Shown: positions 9,499-18,992, counted from the stretch's first letter. The stretch is 64,000 nt of DNA from Paraferrimonas sedimenticola (GCF_002282855.1 NZ_NRIR01000002.1:477151-541150); one strand, 5' to 3'. Numbers and translations: made by a program. The notes: generated by a model from the letters alone, not told the origin.

Positions 9499-9885
9499 CT
9501 AGCCTTCGTTCTCTCGATCGGCCAACACGATATCTAGCGCCTTGGTAGAAATCATCACTTCCCATAGTGAAATCACCAGTGAGCCCATCAGAGTGAATAC
9601 CGCCAGCATGAAGACTTGCGCGCCCACATCGGCGTGGTCCATGTAAATCAGCTGCATCGATAGGGTACAGAGAATAAAGGCAATCACTCCAAGCGCTTGC
9701 ATGGTCTTAATCAAGCTTAGACGTCGGCGTAGGTTGGGGATCTGTTTGACTTGCAGGTCCGGGCGATTGCCTCGGTCCGAATGAATGTCGCGAATCAGCT
9801 TGGCGAGTACGAAAAAGCGATTGGTGTAGGCCAGCATGATCAAAGCGATAGCACTGAATAAGATCGCAGGGGTACCTAGGTTCAT
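9499..9885 (-). CDS. DUF2721 family membrane protein
   Basis: This 128-residue protein has an N-terminal membrane helix (about 5-28), a basic cytoplasmic stretch with IPNLRRRLSLIKTMQALG, and two more helices (about 62-84 and 90-110). This pattern fits the DUF2721 family, whose function is unknown. The gene starts three bases after the stop of the CBS-domain transporter on the same strand, so the two are almost certainly cotranscribed. That suggests an accessory role to that transporter, which is inference only. Confidence 0.8.
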   Translation of the reverse strand: MNLGTPAILFSAIALIMLAYTNRFFVLAKLIRDIHSDRGNRPDLQVKQIPNLRRRLSLIKTMQALGVIAFILCTLSMQLIYMDHADVGAQVFMLAVFTLMGSLVISLWEVMISTKALDIVLADRENEG

Positions 9886-9888
9886 GAC

Positions 9889-11151
9889 TTACTCCGGGTT
9901 CAAATTGATGAAGCGCACTGTCTTAATGCGATTCTCGCGCACTTCGACAATCTCCATCGGGTATTGCTCGATTTTCAAGCTGACTTGCTCTTGGGGCAAG
10001 TCTTCTAGGAATTCAATGATAAGCCCGTTAAGGGTTTTTGGCCCATTGGTGGGTAGATGCCAACCCATTTCCTTATTCAGTTCACGCAAGCTGACACTGC
10101 CTTCAATCAGCACGCTGCCGTCTTGTTGCGGTTGTATGTCCTCGGATACTGATGGTGTGGCTGAGGTTGTGAAGTCCCCGACGATCTCCTCAAGGATATC
10201 CTCTAGGGTCACAAGCCCTTGAATGTCACCATACTCGTCTACTACCAGACCGATGCGCTCGTTGTTGCGCTGGAACTTGAGTAGCTGCACGTTTAGCGGC
10301 GTGCCTTCGGGAATGTAATAGGGTTCTTTACTCGAGCGCAGCAGAGTGGCTTTGGTGAACTGCTGCTTGGTTAATAGGCGCATCACCTCGCGCATGTGCA
10401 AAAAGCCCACCACGTCATCTATGGTGTCGCGATACAAGACTACTCGTGTACGTGGGCTATGGGTCAGTGCCTTGTTAATGACCTTGATGTCGTCGTTGAC
10501 GTTTATCGCGAATATTTCGGCGCGAGGGATCATCACGTCTTCTACCGTGACCTTCTCTAAGTCAAGGATCGACAGTAGCATGTCGCGGTGACGACTTGGG
10601 ATCATAGTACCGGTTTCGTGCACCACGGTACGCAGCTCTTCTTGGCTGAGATCGTCTTCCTCGGGTTTGGTTTTAATACCCAGTAAGGCTAAAAATCCGT
10701 TGGTGATGAAATTAACAGTAATCACTAGGGGGCTGAGCACTTTGAGCAAGACTTTGAGTAGTGCGCTCGATGGGTAGGCGACCCGTTCTGGGTATAGCGC
10801 GGACACAGTTTTGGGTGTGACCTCGGCAAACACTAATACCACTAAGGTGAGTACACCGGTGGCAATGGCGATGCCCACATCGCCGTACAAACGCATGCCA
10901 ATGACAGTGGCAATGGCGGACGCGAGAATGTTGACTAGGTTGTTGCCAATCAGAATTAAACCAATTAAGCGGTCAGGTTTTTCCAGTAGCTCGCCCGCTC
11001 GGCGAGCGCCGCGGTGGCCCTCTTTGCGCAAATGGCGCAAACGATAGCGATTGAGGGACATCATCGCGGTTTCTGAACCAGAAAAGTAAGCAGAGACGAG
11101 AATGAGCCCTGCTAGAATCAGCAGTAAAGTGCCGGTACTTATGTCGTCCAA
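9889..11151 (-). CDS. yfjD: CNNM/CBS-domain transporter, CorB/YfjD (HlyC/CorC) family
   Basis: The 420-residue protein has an N-terminal DUF21 (CNNM) membrane domain (about 1-190) beginning with GLILVSAYFSGSETAMMSL. A pair of CBS domains follows (about 205-330, with VTVEDVMIPR and LVTLEDILEEIVGD), then a C-terminal CorC_HlyC domain (about 345-420). CNNM-family members are linked to magnesium and cobalt export. ffh, ypjD and yfjD are also neighbours in E. coli. Here ypjD lies upstream on the same strand and a DUF2721 gene directly downstream. Confidence 0.93.
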   Translation of the reverse strand: MDDISTGTLLLILAGLILVSAYFSGSETAMMSLNRYRLRHLRKEGHRGARRAGELLEKPDRLIGLILIGNNLVNILASAIATVIGMRLYGDVGIAIATGVLTLVVLVFAEVTPKTVSALYPERVAYPSSALLKVLLKVLSPLVITVNFITNGFLALLGIKTKPEEDDLSQEELRTVVHETGTMIPSRHRDMLLSILDLEKVTVEDVMIPRAEIFAINVNDDIKVINKALTHSPRTRVVLYRDTIDDVVGFLHMREVMRLLTKQQFTKATLLRSSKEPYYIPEGTPLNVQLLKFQRNNERIGLVVDEYGDIQGLVTLEDILEEIVGDFTTSATPSVSEDIQPQQDGSVLIEGSVSLRELNKEMGWHLPTNGPKTLNGLIIEFLEDLPQEQVSLKIEQYPMEIVEVRENRIKTVRFINLNPE

Positions 11152-11219
11152 AAAGTGGCTTAACTCCCTGTTAGCGGACAGATAGGCCCAAGCAAAAGCG
11201 CTCGGGCCGGTAGCCTAGC

Positions 11220-12008
11220 TTATCCTAGAATCATCTCTTTGACGATGCGAGCGCCAAAGTAGGCCAAACTCAGCAGGATGGCACCAATCCAGGTGTAAAG
11301 CACCGCGGTGCGAATGCGCACGCCACGGCGGTAGTGTTGGACTAGCAGGTGTGTGTATACCGCCCACGCCAGCATAGAGAGAATGGCCTTGTGGCCTTTG
11401 CCCTCGGCAAACATGTCATCGAGGAAAATAAATCCGGTGGCCAAGCTCAGAGTTAGCAAAATCACTCCGGCCATCACCAAGTGATACAACTGCTTTTCTA
11501 CCGTCATCAATGGCGGCAGCGCTGGACTTAGGATCAGTTGGCGGTTCTTAAGCTTGTTTTGAATGGCGTTCAATTGAACTGCGTATAGCGCGGCAATCAT
11601 CAGCACGCTATAGGCCAGCAAGCTAAGCACAATGTGAACCGATAGCTCTGGCGCGGTTTCAAAATGGGTGGTGTAGTTGTCGGGAATCAGCATCATTACC
11701 GCAATACTGACAATCGACAGGGCGAATACCACAGGCACCATTACCATCACTTTGACGCGATTGAGGATCACTACAAAGCTGGCGCTAATGATGAGGCACA
11801 CCAGAGAGCCCACATTGATGACAGAAAAGTCCTGACCTTCTACCGCAAACATATGCTGGTATACCAGTAAGGCATGGCAAATCACGGCTGCGGCGCCTAA
11901 ACCGGCGACTAAAGAGCGATTGGGCCCTTTTTCGTGGGTGAGTCGGCTTGCCACCATAACCAAGGCAACCGCGTAGAAGGCGATTGCGCCAATGGACATC
12001 AAAATCAT
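11220..12008 (-). CDS. ypjD: YpjD, CcsA-like cytochrome c assembly family membrane protein
   Basis: The product (262 residues from the chosen start) has about eight membrane helices and the conserved stretch VHIVLSLLAYSVLMIAALYA, as in E. coli YpjD. The family shares the CcsA/CcmC-type fold, which suggests heme handling, but the real role is unknown. The frame is open to 12056. I prefer ATG 12008 because GCAGG lies eight bases upstream and the family's first helix begins directly there. It is divergent from ffh and probably cotranscribed with yfjD, 68 bases downstream. Confidence 0.88.
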   Translation of the reverse strand: MILMSIGAIAFYAVALVMVASRLTHEKGPNRSLVAGLGAAAVICHALLVYQHMFAVEGQDFSVINVGSLVCLIISASFVVILNRVKVMVMVPVVFALSIVSIAVMMLIPDNYTTHFETAPELSVHIVLSLLAYSVLMIAALYAVQLNAIQNKLKNRQLILSPALPPLMTVEKQLYHLVMAGVILLTLSLATGFIFLDDMFAEGKGHKAILSMLAWAVYTHLLVQHYRRGVRIRTAVLYTWIGAILLSLAYFGARIVKEMILG

Positions 12009-12205
12009 CAAGTTAACCTGCGCTATTTGATTTGTTTGGATTAGACCTAGAGTCAATTCTGCCTAGCATATCATGACCTTGGTGATAAGCCAGATAGGCC
12101 AAAGTCAGATTTGACGCCAGTCGGATCACAATCTGATGAAAAACTCGTTAATCCCTGCAAGTCTGCTGTTTTGGCGCACAATTGCGGCTTGAGCACGGTT
12201 TGGGA

Positions 12206-12235
12206 TTGGCCCTAACGGCTCGCTCGGCGTATAAT
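12206..12235 (+). promoter_or_regulatory. Probable sigma-70 promoter of ffh
   Basis: A perfect TATAAT (12230-12235) is preceded by TTGGCC (12206-12211) with an 18-base spacer. It lies 41 bases before the ffh start codon and points the right way. Confidence 0.6.
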
Positions 12236-12276
12236 GTCGCCTCTTTATAAAAAGGTGACTAGGGCTAGATTCAAGC

Positions 12277-13650
12277 ATGTTTGACAATTTATCCGATCGC
12301 TTATCCCAAACGCTGAAAAACATCAGTGGTCGCGGGCGATTAACCGAAGACAACATCAAAGACACCTTGCGCGAAGTGCGCATGGCTCTGCTTGAGGCAG
12401 ATGTTGCCCTACCTGTGGTTCGCGATTTCGTTAAGAAGGTGAAAGAGCGCGCCCTTGGCCAGGAAGTGGCTAAGAGCTTAAGCCCGGGCCAAGCCTTTAT
12501 TAAAATCGTGCAAGGTGAGCTTGAAGCCGCCATGGGCGAGCAAAACGAAGCGCTCAATCTTGCGGCACAACCGCCTGCAGTGGTCATGATGGCCGGTTTG
12601 CAAGGTGCCGGTAAAACCACCTCGGTGGCTAAGCTAGCCAAGCTGCTAATTGAGCGCGAAAAGAAAAAGGTAATGGTAGTGAGTGCCGACGTGTATCGTC
12701 CGGCGGCAATCACTCAGCTAGAAACCCTAGCGAACGACGTCAACGCTATCTTCCATCCATCTAGCGTTAACGATAAGCCTATCGACATAGTTAACGGTGC
12801 GATAGACGCGGCCAAGAAGCAATTTGCCGATGTGCTGTTGGTGGATACCGCCGGTCGCCTGGCGGTTGATGAAGCCATGATGGACGAGATCAAGGCGCTT
12901 CACGCCGCGGTTGAGCCGGTGGAAACCCTGTTCGTGGTGGATGCCATGACAGGTCAAGACGCGGCCAATACCGCTAAGGCGTTTAACGAAGCGCTGCCAC
13001 TGACCGGTGTGGTACTGACCAAAATTGACGGTGATGCTCGCGGTGGTGCGGCGCTGTCTATTCGCCACATTACTGGTAAGCCAATTAAGTTCTTGGGCGT
13101 GGGTGAGAAAACCGACGCGCTAGAACCTTTCCACCCAGACCGCGTTGCTTCGCGCATCCTTGGCATGGGCGATGTGTTGTCGCTTATCGAAGAGGTAGAG
13201 CGCAAGGTCGACAAGAGCAAAGCGCAAGAACTGGCCAAGAAGGTTCAAAAAGGTCAGGGCTTTGACTTAGAAGATTTTCGCGATCAACTGGCTCAAATGC
13301 GCAATATGGGCGGCATGATGAGCATGATCGAGAAGCTTCCTGGGGTTGGCCAATTGCCGCCAGATGCACTGGCTCAAGTGCAAGATGGCAAGATGACCAA
13401 CCAAATGGAAGCTATTATTAACTCCATGACTCCCGGCGAGCGCGCTCGTCCCGACATCATCAAAGGCTCGCGCAAGCGCCGTATCGCGGCGGGCTCGGGC
13501 ACTCAGTTGCAAGACGTAAACCGCCTGCTGAAGCAGTTTACTCAGATGCAAAAAATGATGAAGAAGATGAAGGGCAAGGGCGGCATGCAGAAGATGATGC
13601 GTGGCATGAAAGGCATGATGCCACCGGGCATGCGCTTCCCTGGGCGTTAA
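12277..13650 (+). CDS. ffh: Ffh, signal recognition particle GTPase (SRP54)
   Basis: The 457-residue protein targets nascent inner-membrane proteins together with 4.5S RNA and FtsY. It has an N-terminal helical bundle, a GTPase domain with GLQGAGKTT (107-115), DTAGR (190-194) and TKIDGDARGG (248-257), and a methionine-rich M domain (about 325-457) that binds signal sequences and RNA. The C terminus is rich in KMMKKMKGKGGM-type runs. It is divergent from ypjD, as in other gammaproteobacteria, and is followed by the rpsP operon. Confidence 0.99.
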   Translation: MFDNLSDRLSQTLKNISGRGRLTEDNIKDTLREVRMALLEADVALPVVRDFVKKVKERALGQEVAKSLSPGQAFIKIVQGELEAAMGEQNEALNLAAQPPAVVMMAGLQGAGKTTSVAKLAKLLIEREKKKVMVVSADVYRPAAITQLETLANDVNAIFHPSSVNDKPIDIVNGAIDAAKKQFADVLLVDTAGRLAVDEAMMDEIKALHAAVEPVETLFVVDAMTGQDAANTAKAFNEALPLTGVVLTKIDGDARGGAALSIRHITGKPIKFLGVGEKTDALEPFHPDRVASRILGMGDVLSLIEEVERKVDKSKAQELAKKVQKGQGFDLEDFRDQLAQMRNMGGMMSMIEKLPGVGQLPPDALAQVQDGKMTNQMEAIINSMTPGERARPDIIKGSRKRRIAAGSGTQLQDVNRLLKQFTQMQKMMKKMKGKGGMQKMMRGMKGMMPPGMRFPGR

Positions 13651-13688
13651 GCTCAGCTTCAAATTCCAAAATGCCTGAAGGCTAGTGG

Positions 13689-13716
13689 TTGCATTTCAGC
13701 CGAATTCAGGTAAAAT
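13689..13716 (+). promoter_or_regulatory. Probable sigma-70 promoter of the rpsP-rimM-trmD-rplS operon
   Basis: TTGCAT (13689-13694) and TAAAAT (13711-13716) are separated by 16 bases. The predicted transcript would start near 13723 and leave an 80-base leader before the rpsP start. Confidence 0.55.
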
Positions 13717-13731
13717 TTTGCGGCTTTCTTT

Positions 13732-13770
13732 CTGGGACCTATTTGCGAACACGGGTCCCAGTTTTATTTT
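13732..13770 (+). terminator. Intrinsic-terminator-like hairpin in the rpsP leader (possible attenuator)
   Basis: CTGGGACC (13732-13739) and GGTCCCAG (13754-13761) form a perfect eight-base stem with a 14-base loop, followed at once by TTTTATTTT. The hairpin lies downstream of the predicted promoter and 35 bases upstream of the rpsP start. It could end ffh transcripts, act as an attenuator for the ribosomal-protein operon, or do both. Confidence 0.55.
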
Positions 13771-13804
13771 GCTATTACAGCAAACCATTAGAGGAAATAA
13801 ACGT

Positions 13805-14053
13805 ATGGTAACCATTCGTTTAGCACGTGGCGGTTCTAAGAAGCGTCCTTTTTATCATGTAGTTGTGGCTGATAGCCGCAATGCTCGTAACGGTCGTTTC
13901 ATCGAGCGCGTGGGTTTCTTTAACCCTGTTGCTCGTGGTCAAGAAGAAGCTTTGCGTCTTGACCTAGATCGTATCGCGCACTGGGTAGAGACTGGCGCTA
14001 GCACGTCAGAGCGCGTTGCCCAGCTAGTTAAGCAAGCTCAAAAAGCTGCTTAA
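13805..14053 (+). CDS. rpsP: 30S ribosomal protein S16
   Basis: The 82-residue product matches S16: [20 protein letters not shown] at the start and [15 protein letters not shown] in the middle. S16 is an early 30S assembly protein. ATG 13805 is preceded by GAGGAAATAA, a strong ribosome-binding site. A longer open frame from 13685 would run through the promoter and hairpin and is not credible. This is the first gene of the rpsP-rimM-trmD-rplS operon. Confidence 0.99.
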   Translation: MVTIRLARGGSKKRPFYHVVVADSRNARNGRFIERVGFFNPVARGQEEALRLDLDRIAHWVETGASTSERVAQLVKQAQKAA

Positions 14054-14075
14054 TAAAGTAGGTAGGGTTATATCG

Positions 14076-14603
14076 ATGGCAGACCAGGAGATGGTCGTTC
14101 TTGGCAAGTTAGGCTCTGTTTACGGAGTCAAAGGCTGGTTAAGAGTCAATAGCTTTACCGACGATGCCGAAGGCATATTTGAATACGCTCCATGGTACCT
14201 AAAGGTCCGGGGGCAGTGGCAGCAAGTTGAAATCGCCAATTGGCGTGCTCATAACAAGGGGCCAGTGGTACAACTTAAAGGTACCGATGGTCGCGATGCT
14301 GCTCAACAACTGGTGAACTGCGAGATTGGCGTTAGCGCCGATCAGCTGCAAGACCTTCCAGAAGACGAGTTCTACTGGCGAGATCTCATCGGTTGCGAGG
14401 TGATTAACGCTAAGGGTTATCACATGGGCAAGGTGGACGATATTCTCGAAACCGGCTCAAATGATGTGCTTAGAGTAAGAGCCAACGCCAAAGATGCCTT
14501 TGGTCAAAAAGAAAGATTGATCCCGTTTGTCACTGAACAGTTCATCCTTGAGGTGAATTTGGACAGCCGACAAATAACTGTGGATTGGGAACCGGACTTC
14601 TAA
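14076..14603 (+). CDS. rimM: RimM, 16S rRNA processing protein
   Basis: The 175-residue protein has the RimM N-terminal domain ([18 protein letters not shown], about 6-90) and a PRC-barrel domain (about 97-172, with [11 protein letters not shown]). RimM binds S19 and assists maturation of the 30S head. It lies 22 bases after rpsP and 16 bases before trmD. Confidence 0.98.
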   Translation: MADQEMVVLGKLGSVYGVKGWLRVNSFTDDAEGIFEYAPWYLKVRGQWQQVEIANWRAHNKGPVVQLKGTDGRDAAQQLVNCEIGVSADQLQDLPEDEFYWRDLIGCEVINAKGYHMGKVDDILETGSNDVLRVRANAKDAFGQKERLIPFVTEQFILEVNLDSRQITVDWEPDF

Positions 14604-14619
14604 GTCTGAGGGGCAAAAT

Positions 14620-15378
14620 ATGTGGTTAGGGGTAATTACCCTATTCCCAGATATGTTTAACGCCATATCAGATCACGGAGTTACGGGCCGCGCCATTAAA
14701 AATGGCACGCTGACGTTGCAGACCTGGAATCCTCGCGATTTCACCCATGACCGACACAGCACAGTGGACGATAGGCCTTACGGCGGCGGACCTGGCATGT
14801 TGATGATGGTGCAACCACTGACCGACGCCATCGAGGCGGCCAAAGCGGCTGCAGGCGATGGGGCTAAGGTGATATATCTGTCGCCACAAGGCCGCCAGCT
14901 GAATCAAGCGGGTGTTGCCGAGTTGGCACAGAGCGACAAACTGATTCTGGTGTGCGGTCGCTACGAAGGTGTAGACGAACGCGTTATCCAGACGCTGGTG
15001 GACGAAGAGTGGTCTGTTGGCGATTACGTGTTATCCGGTGGCGAGCTGCCAGCGATGACACTAATCGACGCGGTCTCTCGCTTAGTACCGGGAGTTCTCG
15101 GTAAAGCGGCATCAGCGGAGCAAGACTCGTTTAGCGATGGCTTGCTGGATTGTCCGCATTACACCCGTCCAGAAGTTCTGGATGGTCGGAAAGTACCAAG
15201 CGTGTTGTTGTCTGGCAACCACGAACATATTAGACGCTGGCGTTTGAAACAGTCCTTAGGTAGGACTTGGCTCAGACGTCCAGAATTGTTTAACAACCTA
15301 GCTCTGACTGACGAGCAAACCGAACTGTTTGCCGAGTTCGTGGCAGAAATGCGCGAGCAGGAAAAATCGGACAGTTAA
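14620..15378 (+). CDS. trmD: tRNA (guanine37-N1)-methyltransferase
   Basis: TrmD (252 residues) methylates G37 next to the anticodon and so prevents +1 frameshifting. It has the SPOUT trefoil-knot motifs, with [10 protein letters not shown] near residue 54, [13 protein letters not shown] around 110 and [13 protein letters not shown] around 134, and the Asp-rich C-terminal domain. ATG 14620 follows a GAGGGGC sequence. It is the third gene of the operon, and rplS starts 18 bases downstream. Confidence 0.99.
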   Translation: MWLGVITLFPDMFNAISDHGVTGRAIKNGTLTLQTWNPRDFTHDRHSTVDDRPYGGGPGMLMMVQPLTDAIEAAKAAAGDGAKVIYLSPQGRQLNQAGVAELAQSDKLILVCGRYEGVDERVIQTLVDEEWSVGDYVLSGGELPAMTLIDAVSRLVPGVLGKAASAEQDSFSDGLLDCPHYTRPEVLDGRKVPSVLLSGNHEHIRRWRLKQSLGRTWLRRPELFNNLALTDEQTELFAEFVAEMREQEKSDS

Positions 15379-15396
15379 CCTAGATTGGAGACGAAA

Positions 15397-15744
15397 ATGA
15401 GCAATATCATTAAACAGCTCGAAGAAGAGCAAATGAAGCAGGACCTACCAAAATTTGGTCCTGGTGACACCGTTGTAGTTCAAGTACGTGTTACTGAAGG
15501 TAACAAGACTCGTCTACAGGCTTTCGAAGGCGTTGTAATCGCAGTTAAGAACCGCGGTCTACACTCAGCTTTCACCGTGCGTAAGATTTCTAATGGCGAA
15601 GGTGTTGAGCGCTGCTTCCAGACTCACAGCCCGCTTGTTGAGAAGATCGATGTTAAGCGTCGTGGTCGTGTACGTCGTGCCAAGCTGTACTACTTGCGTA
15701 GTCGTTCTGGTAAGTCTGCTCGTATCCGCGAGAAGCTGGGCTAA
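15397..15744 (+). CDS. rplS: 50S ribosomal protein L19
   Basis: The 115-residue product has the L19 sequence features [19 protein letters not shown] and [13 protein letters not shown] at the C terminus. I chose ATG 15397 ([16 protein letters not shown]) with TTGGAGACGAAA upstream. The open frame extends four codons further to 15385, which does not fit the family. It is the last gene of the operon and is followed by a strong terminator. Confidence 0.99.
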   Translation: MSNIIKQLEEEQMKQDLPKFGPGDTVVVQVRVTEGNKTRLQAFEGVVIAVKNRGLHSAFTVRKISNGEGVERCFQTHSPLVEKIDVKRRGRVRRAKLYYLRSRSGKSARIREKLG

Positions 15745-15784
15745 ATCGAGCCTAATCGATAAAAACAAGCTAGTGTTCGCAACG

Positions 15785-15812
15785 AAAACCCGCCTCTTTG
15801 GCGGGTTTTTCG
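15785..15812 (+). terminator. Intrinsic terminator of the rpsP operon
   Basis: AAAACCCGCC (15785-15794) and GGCGGGTTTT (15800-15809) form a perfect ten-base stem with a five-base loop and a short uridine run. Two further copies of its 3' arm follow without a matching 5' arm. Confidence 0.9.
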
Positions 15813-15880
15813 TATAAAGAACGCGGGTTTTCGTAACTGGCGCTTGGGTCCTTTGCAAAGTGAGCGCGGGTTTTTCGTAT
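15801..15880 (+). repeat. Three direct repeats of the terminator 3' arm
   Basis: GCGGGTTTTTCGTAT occurs at 15801-15815 and 15866-15880, and a near copy, GCGGGTTTTCGTAA, at 15823-15836. Only the first has a complementary arm directly upstream. The pattern looks like partial duplication of the rplS terminator in the rplS-aroF gap. Nothing else was recognised in the 268-base gap apart from the aroF translation start region. Confidence 0.7.
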
Positions 15881-16012
15881 CTAGCGCACAAGTTCGCCAA
15901 CCACTTCTGAATTTATTTCACCGTTTCATCCGATACCCTTGAATCTGTGTCCATGGCTAGGCATTCTGGGCGGACGCCCATAAGGGCTGAGTTTTAACTA
16001 GTGGTGAAAGAC

Positions 16013-17092
16013 ATGCAACAAGACAAAATTAACAATATCCATATTGCCTCTGAGCAAGTGCTAACGACTCCTGCACAGCTCAGTGAAAAATTGCCTTTGT
16101 CGGACGCCGCTTATCGATATATACGCTCAGCTCGCAAACAGGTCTCAGATATTGTCCACAAACGCGACTCGCGCATTCTCGCCGTCGTTGGCCCGTGCTC
16201 GATTCACGATATTGAATCCGCCAAAGAGTACGCGCTAAAGCTTAAGAAACTGCACGACGAGCTAAGCGACCAGTTCTTTATTCTAATGCGAGTTTACTTT
16301 GAAAAGCCGCGTACCACCGTCGGTTGGAAAGGCCTGATCAACGACCCGCACATGGACAACTCCTTTGACGTGGAGTCTGGCCTGCACACTGCCCGCGAGC
16401 TACTGATTTGGTTGGCGGAGCTGGAATTGCCGGTAGCCACCGAAGCGCTAGACCCTATCAGCCCTCAGTACCTGTCAGAGCTAGTATCTTGGTCGGCGAT
16501 TGGTGCTCGTACTACCGAGTCACAAACCCACCGCGAAATGGCCTCGGGTTTGTCGATGCCGGTTGGCTTTAAGAACGGTACCGACGGCAAGCTAGACGTG
16601 GCGATTAACGCGCTTCAGTCAGCGGCCAGCTCGCACCGGTTCATGGGTATTAACAAAGCCGGTCAGGTGGCGCTATTGCAAACCGATGGCAACCCTGACG
16701 GCCACGTGATTTTGCGCGGTGGCAAGTCGCCAAACTATGACTCGGTCAATGTGGCTCAGTGCGAAGACCAGCTGCACGGCGCCGGTCTCACCGCCCGCTT
16801 GGTGGTGGATTGTAGCCATGGCAACTCCAACAAAGACCACAGACTACAGCCGTTAGTGGCGCAAAACGTGATTCACCAGATCCAGGAAGGTAACAAATCG
16901 ATTATTGGTTTGATGCTTGAGAGCCATTTGTTTGAAGGCAATCAGCCCACCAATGGCGACAACAGCAGCTTGAAATACGGCGTATCGGTGACCGATGCCT
17001 GTATTAACTGGCAAAGTACCGAAGACTTGCTGCGCACTTCGGCGGCGGAATTAGCCGGCGTACTTCCAACCCGTTTTGAGGAGTCAGCATGA
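16013..17092 (+). CDS. aroF: 3-deoxy-7-phosphoheptulonate (DAHP) synthase, AroF-like
   Basis: This type I-alpha DAHP synthase condenses phosphoenolpyruvate with erythrose 4-phosphate, the first step of the shikimate pathway. Recognisable are VVGPCSIHD with the metal-binding Cys, [32 protein letters not shown] and [12 protein letters not shown] start at ATG 16013 ([11 protein letters not shown], 359 residues), which matches the E. coli AroF N terminus. GTG at 16001 would add four residues. Fusion-free pairing with tyrA, which overlaps by four bases, points to the tyrosine-controlled isozyme. No clear TyrR box was seen upstream. Confidence 0.95.
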   Translation: MQQDKINNIHIASEQVLTTPAQLSEKLPLSDAAYRYIRSARKQVSDIVHKRDSRILAVVGPCSIHDIESAKEYALKLKKLHDELSDQFFILMRVYFEKPRTTVGWKGLINDPHMDNSFDVESGLHTARELLIWLAELELPVATEALDPISPQYLSELVSWSAIGARTTESQTHREMASGLSMPVGFKNGTDGKLDVAINALQSAASSHRFMGINKAGQVALLQTDGNPDGHVILRGGKSPNYDSVNVAQCEDQLHGAGLTARLVVDCSHGNSNKDHRLQPLVAQNVIHQIQEGNKSIIGLMLESHLFEGNQPTNGDNSSLKYGVSVTDACINWQSTEDLLRTSAAELAGVLPTRFEESA

Positions 17093-18222
17093 GCGAAAAA
17101 ACCAATCAAGACTTAGAGCGCTTACGCGATCAAATCGATGCGGTGGACCAGCAGTTAATTAGCTTACTGCGCCAGCGCTTGGACCTAGTGGCCCAAGTGG
17201 GCGCGGTCAAACACCAAGCCGGCTTGCCAATTTACGCACCCCAGCGCGAAGCCAGTATGCTAGCCAAACGCCGCGGTGAGGCGAAAGAGCTGGGGATTGC
17301 GCCGCAGTTAGTGGAAGACATTTTGCGCCGTTTAATGCGCGAATCTTACATCAACGAAAAAGATGTGGGCTTTAAGCAAATCAACCCAACCCCTCGTCCT
17401 GTGGTGATTGTCGGTGGTCGAGGTCAGCTGGGTGGCTTGTTTAATCAGATGCTGACCCTATCAGGCTATCGGGTTGAGCTTTTAGACCAGCAAGACTGGG
17501 ATCGCGCCGAAGAGATAGTCAGTGAAGCGCAACTGGTGATTGTGTCTGTGCCGATTGCTGTCACCGAGGAAGTGATAAAGCGTCTGCCTAAGCTGCCAGA
17601 TGATTGTATTTTGGCGGACCTAACCTCGATTAAACAAAAGCCACTACAGGCCATGTTAGATACTCACAGCGGCCCTGTGGTGGGATTGCACCCAATGTTT
17701 GGCCCGGATGTAGGTTCGCTGGCGAAACAGCTAGTGGTGGTGTGTAACGGTCGCGATGCTGACAACTACCAATGGTTGCTTGAGCAAATTAAGATCTGGG
17801 GTGCTCGCATTGTTGACGCCCAAGCTAAACAGCACGATGACGCCATGCAATTAGTCCAGGCAATGCGCCACTTCTCGACCTTTGTGTATGGCTACAACCT
17901 TTACAAAGAGAACGCTAACCTCGATACCTTGCTGCAATTCAGTTCGCCAATTTACCGTTTGGAGTTGGCCATGGTGGGACGACTGTTTGCCCAAGACGCG
18001 AAACTTTACGCCGACATCATTTTTGCTCAAGAGCACAGCCATGATGCGATTGCCGATTATCTTAAGCGCTATCAAGAAGCGCTAACTTTATTGAACTCAG
18101 GTGATCGACAAGGCTTCATTGATACGTTTGATGAAGTGGCGCAATGGTTTGGCGACTTTGCCGGTCAGTTCCAAAGAGAGAGTCGCAACATGCTCAAGTC
18201 GGCGAATGATTCTCGCCAATAA
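17089..18222 (+). CDS. tyrA: TyrA, chorismate mutase / prephenate dehydrogenase
   Basis: The 377-residue bifunctional enzyme converts chorismate to prephenate and then to 4-hydroxyphenylpyruvate, the tyrosine branch. The AroQ chorismate mutase domain occupies about 1-90 ([19 protein letters not shown]). The NAD-binding dehydrogenase follows from about 103 ([14 protein letters not shown]), with the catalytic-histidine region GLHPMFGPD near 199. The start overlaps the aroF stop by four bases (ATGA), giving the same aroF-tyrA operon as in E. coli. Confidence 0.98.
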   Translation: MSEKTNQDLERLRDQIDAVDQQLISLLRQRLDLVAQVGAVKHQAGLPIYAPQREASMLAKRRGEAKELGIAPQLVEDILRRLMRESYINEKDVGFKQINPTPRPVVIVGGRGQLGGLFNQMLTLSGYRVELLDQQDWDRAEEIVSEAQLVIVSVPIAVTEEVIKRLPKLPDDCILADLTSIKQKPLQAMLDTHSGPVVGLHPMFGPDVGSLAKQLVVVCNGRDADNYQWLLEQIKIWGARIVDAQAKQHDDAMQLVQAMRHFSTFVYGYNLYKENANLDTLLQFSSPIYRLELAMVGRLFAQDAKLYADIIFAQEHSHDAIADYLKRYQEALTLLNSGDRQGFIDTFDEVAQWFGDFAGQFQRESRNMLKSANDSRQ

Positions 18223-18292
18223 TGACAAAGGGGTGTTGCCTTCTCAGCTTTAGCGCTATGCTTAAACTGTATTGTAATCAAGGAGGTCGCTA

Positions 18293-18643
18293 GTGAGCTC
18301 AGCCAACAACCCTTGTTCGGTGCGCGAAGACACCACCTTGGTGCATCTGATGTATGCGCTGTTTTTGGCATTCCCCCTTTACGGATTACCCGCCGTGTTG
18401 GCGATGGTTATCAATCTGACCCAAAGCGCCAGTCGGATCAACTCGCTGACGGCGAGCCACATTCGTTGGCAGCGTCAGTCGGCGATGGTGGCCGCTGCGA
18501 TTTATGTGGTGAGCCGCTTTGTTGAACCTACCTGGCTCAGCCTGAGTTTGCTGTCATTGTGTGCGGCCTGGTTTGCTTATCGAATTGCCAAAGGTTGGTT
18601 GCGCTTAACCGACGGTGCAATGGCGGTTAGCCATGCCAGCTAA
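18293..18643 (+). CDS. Small membrane protein, DUF4870-like
   Basis: The 116-residue product has three predicted membrane helices (about 18-44, 63-79 and 81-99). The arrangement of a short polar N terminus, a long first helix and a QS-rich loop resembles DUF4870-type proteins, but this is a weak resemblance. The start is GTG at 18293, seven bases after AAGGAGG. The 3' end overlaps the following VOC-family gene by 11 bases, so the two are probably an operon. Function unknown. Confidence 0.75.
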   Translation: MSSANNPCSVREDTTLVHLMYALFLAFPLYGLPAVLAMVINLTQSASRINSLTASHIRWQRQSAMVAAAIYVVSRFVEPTWLSLSLLSLCAAWFAYRIAKGWLRLTDGAMAVSHAS

Positions 18644-18992
18644 GCTCAACTATGTTGAGCTTCCCGCCACGGATATTGAGGCGGTAAAGACCTTTTTTTC
18701 CACAGTGTTTGGCTGGCAGTTTGAAGACTTTGGCCCAGATTACACCGCCTTTTCTGCCGCATCGGCTGGGCTAGATGGTGGCTTTTATCGAGCGCCATTA
18801 GCTTCCACAACAGCCACTGGTGCTGCGCTTATTGTGTTTTATAGCGACGAGTTGCAAGTCACTTTGGCGCAAGTCCAAGCCGCCGGTGGTGAAGTACTCA
18901 AGCCTATTTTTGATTTTCCCGGAGGACGGCGTTTTCACTTTGCCGACCCGGCTGGTAACGAATGGGCGGTATGGGGCGACCCCATTAGCTAA
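18633..18992 (+). CDS. VOC (glyoxalase/bleomycin-resistance fold) family protein
   Basis: The 119-residue product is a single vicinal-oxygen-chelate domain: LNYVELPATDIEAVKTFFST at the start and FHFADPAGNEWAVWGD at the end, with beta-alpha-beta-beta-beta repeats. Such proteins include glyoxalases, dioxygenases and antibiotic-binding proteins. Nothing here fixes the substrate. The frame is open from 18615, but ATG 18633 (MPAKLNYVELP) gives the usual N terminus. It overlaps the preceding membrane-protein gene by 11 bases. Confidence 0.82.
   Translation: MPAKLNYVELPATDIEAVKTFFSTVFGWQFEDFGPDYTAFSAASAGLDGGFYRAPLASTTATGAALIVFYSDELQVTLAQVQAAGGEVLKPIFDFPGGRRFHFADPAGNEWAVWGDPIS

Noticed and set aside
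12126..12713. A 195-codon minus-strand frame across the ffh promoter and 5' end
   Set aside because: It is antisense to ffh and includes the ffh promoter. The product is a Ser/Arg-rich shadow with no resemblance to a known protein.
15969..15980. GGCG-GA-CGCC-type inverted repeat upstream of aroF, considered as an aroF operator or attenuator
   Set aside because: The loop is only two bases, no uridine run follows, and it does not resemble a TyrR box.
18313..18525. A 70-codon plus-strand frame inside the small membrane protein gene at 18293
   Set aside because: It is out of frame with the gene that has the AAGGAGG ribosome-binding site and membrane helices, and its own translation is unremarkable.
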